Shown here in pieces: positions 6,561-9,065 of a stretch of DNA of 9,065 nt (positions are counted from its first letter, which is position 1; each line of letters begins with the position of its first letter). The notes beneath the pieces are model-generated. The model saw only the letters and a list, made by a program, of their open reading frames with translations. It did not search any database and was not told the DNA's origin. The DNA is from Ruminococcaceae bacterium UBA1320. Lineage in GTDB: Bacteria; Bacillota; Clostridia; Oscillospirales; Ethanoligenentaceae. The stretch covers positions 1 to 9,065 of the forward strand of contig DBTI01000221.1 of assembly GCA_002306975.1 (NCBI GenBank). The letters are read 5' to 3'. Made by a program: the position numbers and the translations under genes.

Positions 6561-7601
6561 TCACTTTATTTGCAAAGTAGTAAACATCAAAACAGAATAA
6601 AGCGAAATAAAAATTATAAATCCCGGTGTCTTTGCAAAGATTCCGATACTTTGCGCAACAGGCATAGAATCATTAAAATAACGCTGTTTTAAACCCTTGA
6701 AAAAGCCTTTTCGTTTAAGGAATACGATGGTAAAAATAAAGAGTAAAGATATAACGATCAAATATGAAAAATAAAGTATGTTTGCAAAATCATCGCCTTT
6801 ATAATAGGAAAGGGCATCAAATGCAATAGAAATTGAGTTAATACAGCAATGAAGCAGCATACTGACGAGAATAGATCCTGTTTCAATAACTACAAAACCG
6901 AGCGCCAGTCCAACCACGAATGCAAACGGCGTCTGTTCAAAATTACCGTGCAAAATTCCAAATAAAAGTGATGAAACAAGAACAGCAAAAAAGTTACCGT
7001 ACTTGCGAAGGTTTTGCATGATCATTCCTCTGAAAATAAACTCTTCACAAATAGGGGCAAGAATTGAGATTTCAATACAATAGACCAAAAGTCCGGAGGG
7101 GTTGCTGGGGAAAGAAAATTGCGGAAGTTCAACCTTAAGGTTAAACAAATTTATAAGATAATCAAAATATTGCGAGTAAAACTCGCCGACAACAGATAGA
7201 AACAATCCAATTATGATTGCGGGAGCAATAAACTCAGGATGCTTAATTTTGAAAGGTACTATTTTGAGTGGATTTTGTCTCATTACAGCCGCAATGATAA
7301 CAAAAGGGATGAACATATAAGAAAAATAAGAGAGCGCGCTAAACACATTATTTAACCAGTCGTTGTTATCAGACTGAGAAATAAACGACATAAAAGTTGA
7401 TAAATTAAAGCTGCCGCCCTGATGCAAAATACTAACCCGAATGAACATTAATAATATTGCCGCAATAATATAAGCAACTGTCCCGATCACTTGCTCAAAC
7501 AAAAGTGGAACAGTAAATGCATTCGACATTTTTTTAATGTTTTTTTTATCTGTTTTAAATTTAGAAAAACGCATAGCGGATTGGTCACCGGAATAATCCA
7601 C
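6561..7601 (-). CDS. CPBP-family intramembrane metalloprotease
   Basis: A 346-residue multi-pass membrane protein of the CPBP (CAAX protease and bacteriocin-processing, Abi) family. All three family motifs are present: E186-E187-F-I-F-R191 (EExxxR), F214-G-I-L-H218 (FxxxH) and H251-C-C-I-N255 (HxxxN). These form the metal/catalytic site within the membrane. Hydrophobic segments lie near 31-55, 85-107, 125-145, 170-185, 203-219, 226-260 (two), 273-296 and 322-343. A Lys-rich cytoplasmic tail of about 30 residues precedes the first. Family members process peptides, act in bacteriocin self-immunity or take part in signalling; the role here is unknown, and no bacteriocin gene is visible nearby. 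GTG 7601 is chosen because GGAGGTG stands 5 bases before it; the next in-frame Met is 9 codons on. The gene is visibly more AT-rich than araBAD. First gene of an operon with tadA. Confidence 0.92.
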   Translation of the reverse strand: MDYSGDQSAMRFSKFKTDKKNIKKMSNAFTVPLLFEQVIGTVAYIIAAILLMFIRVSILHQGGSFNLSTFMSFISQSDNNDWLNNVFSALSYFSYMFIPFVIIAAVMRQNPLKIVPFKIKHPEFIAPAIIIGLFLSVVGEFYSQYFDYLINLFNLKVELPQFSFPSNPSGLLVYCIEISILAPICEEFIFRGMIMQNLRKYGNFFAVLVSSLLFGILHGNFEQTPFAFVVGLALGFVVIETGSILVSMLLHCCINSISIAFDALSYYKGDDFANILYFSYLIVISLLFIFTIVFLKRKGFFKGLKQRYFNDSMPVAQSIGIFAKTPGFIIFISLYSVLMFTTLQIK

Positions 7602-7606
7602 AAGAA

Positions 7607-7613
7607 CACCTCC
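7607..7613 (-). promoter_or_regulatory. ribosome binding site of the CPBP gene
   Basis: On the - strand GGAGGTG ends 5 bases before GTG 7601. This decides the start against the later in-frame ATG. Confidence 0.85.
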
Positions 7614-7761
7614 GCGTGTTTCTTATACTTATCCTGATTAGAAATATAGAATAGATTCGAACAAAAGGGTTGAATTTATACCTTTTTGCGAAGAGTTTTT
7701 CGTTATATTTCTTATTGGAATTAGTATGATAATCGCTCGAAAATCAACAAACTTAATTTAA

Positions 7762-7790
7762 ATTATAACCATGCGCACAGACACTGTCAA
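7762..7790 (-). promoter_or_regulatory. sigma-A promoter of the CPBP-tadA operon
   Basis: On the - strand TTGACA (7790-7785) and TATAAT (7767-7762) are separated by exactly 17 bases, a full match to the housekeeping consensus. The expected start is near 7755, giving a leader of about 150 bases. The -10 region abuts a perfect palindrome AATTTAAATT (7755-7764). A promoter this strong with an operator on its -35 suggests a gene held off by a repressor. Confidence 0.88.
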
Positions 7791-7797
7791 TGCGCAT
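7771..7797. promoter_or_regulatory. 27-bp dyad, candidate repressor operator
   Basis: Centred on base 7784, ATGCGCA (7771-7777) mirrors TGCGCAT (7791-7797), and inside them GACA (7780-7783) mirrors TGTC (7785-7788). Only the two bases between the blocks on each side break the symmetry. The dyad covers the whole -35 box and much of the spacer of the CPBP promoter, where a bound dimer would block RNA polymerase. The protein that binds it is unknown and no regulator gene is in the window. Confidence 0.7.
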
Positions 7798-7837
7798 CAA
7801 AAAAATGAGTAATAAATAAAAAGTTTACAGTTTGTTA

Positions 7838-7867
7838 TTTGCATTTGTGCCGGTCATAATGTAAAAT
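7838..7867 (+). promoter_or_regulatory. weak promoter candidate for the DUF5685-type gene
   Basis: TTTGCA (7838-7843) and TAAAAT (7862-7867) are separated by 18 bases. The region is AT-rich, so other hexamer pairs can be drawn. A TTGACA at 7948-7953 is too close to the ribosome binding site to have a good -10. Confidence 0.3.
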
Positions 7868-7887
7868 AATATTATAGCAATTAATAA

Positions 7888-7924
7888 CTTCGCCAAATGG
7901 CGGGGAAGACAACATCCGCTTTTT
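7888..7924 (+). promoter_or_regulatory. possible attenuator, two competing hairpins
   Basis: CGCC-AAAT-GGCG (7891-7902), extendable by CTT/AAG, overlaps a second stem GCGGG (7900-7904) with TCCGC (7915-7919), which is followed by TTTTT (7920-7924). The two stems share bases 7900-7902 and cannot both form. This is the arrangement of a leader attenuator ahead of the DUF5685-type gene. The second stem is short (5 bp, one G-U). Confidence 0.35.
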
Positions 7925-7971
7925 AAAATTGGAATAACGAAAAGAAATTGACAACTAGAAATGTGTAAGAT

Positions 7972-7978
7972 AAGGGAG
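7972..7978 (+). promoter_or_regulatory. ribosome binding site deciding GTG 7986 start
   Basis: AAGGGAG lies 7 bases before GTG 7986 but only 4 before the in-frame TTG 7983. This favours the GTG, which also gives the MFGYLRPYKPEL start expected for the family. Confidence 0.7.
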
Positions 7979-7985
7979 TTTTTTG

Positions 7986-8870
7986 GTGTTCGGTTATTTG
8001 AGACCGTACAAGCCTGAACTGAAAATTAAAGATTTTTCGATATATAAGGCTGTCTACTGCGGGCTATGCCACACGCTGGGGAAGCGCTACGGCTTTTTGT
8101 CGCGAATGATTTTAAGCTATGACGCTACCCTTATGTGCACGCTTGCTATGTCACTTAATGAGGAATGCTGCGGGTTCGAAAAACGGCGCTGCCCTGTAAA
8201 TCCGCATAAAAAGTGTGACGCCGCGCGACAAAATGTGACAATCGACTATTGGGCAGACGTAAGCGTTATTTTGGGATACTATAAAGTAAAAGACAATATC
8301 CACGACAGTGGTGCGTTAAAAAAGGCCGTGAGCCTGCTTGTTTTGCCGTTTGCCAAAGCTTTTTATAAAAAAGCTTTGCGCAACAATCCGTTTGCCGCAC
8401 AGTGCGCAGGGGAATATATAAAAGCGCAGACAGAGGCAGAGCAAAGTAAGAATACTTCCGTTGACGCCGCGGCACAGCCCACAGCGCAGTTAATGGCAAG
8501 CCTTTTATCCCATTGCGCTTTGACGGAATCACAGACCCGTGTGCTTGAACGGATGGGGCTATTTCTTGGCAGATGGATTTATCTTTCTGATGCAGCCGAT
8601 GATGTTCAAAAAGATATAAAATCCGGGGGATTTAATCCTTTTGCAGAGAAAGTCAAGGGCGGTTTCAAAATTCAAGCGCTTGCGGAGCCTCTTCTCAACT
8701 CCTGTATTTACGAGGTAACCACTGCGTTTGATTTGCTTAACATCCGCCGTTATAATGATATTTTGATAAATGCCTTTTATCTAGGGATGCCGGAGGTCAA
8801 AAAAGCGGTTTTGTCCGGCCTTTCAAACAAAGAAAAAAAAGAGCACTTTAAGGCGGTCTATGGCATTTGA
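7986..8870 (+). CDS. DUF5685-type protein with isoprenoid-synthase-like motifs
   Basis: A 294-residue soluble, mostly helical protein of unknown function. The opening MFGYLRPYKPELK...YKAVYCGLC is what I recognise as the DUF5685 family of Firmicutes. It has a Cys-rich N-terminal part (C25, C28, C61, C62, C69, C77; CxxC then RRCPVNPHKKC) that could bind zinc or an iron-sulfur centre. Two DxxxD motifs follow: D103-NIH-D107 in YYKVKDNIHD, and D206-VQK-D210 in LGRWIYLSDAADDVQKD followed by GGFNPF. The second resembles the LG..(L/I)QLTNILRDVxED..RGR.YLP segment of squalene/phytoene synthases. No signal peptide or clear membrane span is seen, although 114-126 is hydrophobic. The start is GTG 7986. 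A J-domain gene follows in the same orientation behind its own promoter. Family assignment is fairly sure; enzyme activity is inference only. Confidence 0.72.
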   Translation: MFGYLRPYKPELKIKDFSIYKAVYCGLCHTLGKRYGFLSRMILSYDATLMCTLAMSLNEECCGFEKRRCPVNPHKKCDAARQNVTIDYWADVSVILGYYKVKDNIHDSGALKKAVSLLVLPFAKAFYKKALRNNPFAAQCAGEYIKAQTEAEQSKNTSVDAAAQPTAQLMASLLSHCALTESQTRVLERMGLFLGRWIYLSDAADDVQKDIKSGGFNPFAEKVKGGFKIQALAEPLLNSCIYEVTTAFDLLNIRRYNDILINAFYLGMPEVKKAVLSGLSNKEKKEHFKAVYGI

Positions 8871-8872
8871 TA

Positions 8873-8901
8873 TTGACAGAAGCAAATTAAAAACGGATAA
8901 T
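8873..8901 (+). promoter_or_regulatory. promoter of the J-domain gene
   Basis: TTGACA (8873-8878) begins 2 bases after the DUF5685 stop codon, and GATAAT (8896-8901) follows after exactly 17 bases, one mismatch from consensus overall. The expected start is near 8908, giving an 80-base leader with small stems CTTAT/ATAAG (8913-8928) and CGCCT/AGGCG (8942-8963). No CIRCE element (TTAGCACTC/GAGTGCTAA) is present, so HrcA control is not indicated. Confidence 0.75.
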
Positions 8902-8974
8902 ATAAAGATACGCTTATTTTTTTATAAGATTAGTAAATTTACGCCTTTTAAACATAACAGGCGAGGAATAAATA

Positions 8975-8981
8975 AAAGGAG
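8975..8981 (+). promoter_or_regulatory. ribosome binding site of the J-domain gene
   Basis: AAAGGAG lies 6 bases before ATG 8988, at ideal spacing. Confidence 0.85.
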
Positions 8982-8987
8982 CTAATA

Positions 8988-9065
8988 ATGGATCCTTATA
9001 AGGTTTTAGGGGTTTCACCCAGCGCAACAGACGATGAAGTAAAATCAGCCTACAGAACACTTGCA
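8988..9065 (+). CDS. J-domain protein, 3' part outside window
   Basis: Only 26 codons are visible: MDPYKVLGVSPSATDDEVKS followed by AYRTLA. This is helix I and the start of helix II of a J domain (DPYxxLGVxxxAxxxEVKxAYRxLA), which binds Hsp70 (DnaK) and stimulates its ATPase. The HPD motif would lie just beyond the window. The leading MDPYKVLG form is common in small non-canonical J proteins of Clostridia rather than in full DnaJ, but the rest is needed to tell. It lies 117 bases after the DUF5685-type gene and has its own promoter and ribosome binding site. Confidence 0.9.
   Translation, partial: MDPYKVLGVSPSATDDEVKSAYRTLA

Larger units (their letters stand above)
7602..7985. other. divergent intergenic region
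   Basis: About 384 AT-rich bases between the CPBP gene (-) and the DUF5685-type gene (+), with no ORF that looks real. It contains the CPBP promoter and operator, a weaker + strand promoter candidate and a possible attenuator, all listed separately. The CPBP leader of about 150 bases also has a weak stem (CAAAAGGG 7662-7669 against CCTTTTTG 7681-7688, with TTCG/CGAA outside) of unknown meaning. Confidence 0.7.

Noticed and set aside
5854..7914. Shared GACAACA in the loops of the stem-loops at 5843-5868 and 7900-7919
   Set aside because: The same 7-mer also occurs at about 5693 and 7186 inside coding sequence, so its presence in both loops is probably chance.
7948..7976. TTGACA promoter for the DUF5685-type gene
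   Set aside because: At 16-18 bases spacing the -10 position is a poor match and overlaps the ribosome binding site.

Overview
The window reads as a piece of a Firmicutes (Clostridia) chromosome, probably from the Oscillospirales/Ruminococcaceae area. The reasons are the protein resemblances (ribulokinase, AraA and AraD of clostridial/bacillar type, and a DUF5685-type protein next to a J-domain gene), the strong AAGGAGG-like ribosome binding sites, the frequent GTG starts and the moderate GC content. The lineage is inferred from these features only. No rRNA, tRNA, CRISPR array or insertion sequence was seen.

Positions 1-3507 hold an L-arabinose catabolic operon on the + strand in the order araB (5' end outside the window), araA, araD. 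Together they take L-arabinose to L-ribulose (AraA), L-ribulose 5-phosphate (AraB) and D-xylulose 5-phosphate (AraD), which enters the pentose phosphate pathway. All catalytic residues I know of are present in AraA and AraD, and the catalytic Asp is present in the AraB part. A 713-residue glycoside hydrolase with an (alpha/alpha)6-type catalytic region follows at 3618-5759, after a 110-base gap. It has no signal peptide, so it probably cleaves an imported oligosaccharide in the cytoplasm; an arabinose-containing substrate is inferred from the neighbours.

Positions 5760-6074 are a convergent intergenic region with a GC-rich stem-loop (5843-5868) and a strong bidirectional terminator (5873-5903). 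On the - strand a CPBP-family membrane protease gene (7601-6561) and tadA (6554-6075), separated by 6 bases, form an operon. It is read from a near-ideal promoter (TTGACA, 17 bases, TATAAT) whose -35 box lies inside a 27-bp dyad that looks like a repressor operator.

From 7986 the + strand carries a cysteine-rich DUF5685-type protein. It contains two DxxxD motifs reminiscent of squalene/phytoene synthase-like enzymes. After it, at 8988, a J-domain protein begins and runs off the window, with its own near-consensus promoter at 8873-8901. The 384-base divergent region 7602-7985 holds the operator, the promoters and a possible attenuator. The most interesting items are the uncharacterised glycoside hydrolase tied to araBAD, the isoprenoid-synthase-like motifs in the DUF5685 protein, and the operator over the protease/tadA promoter.
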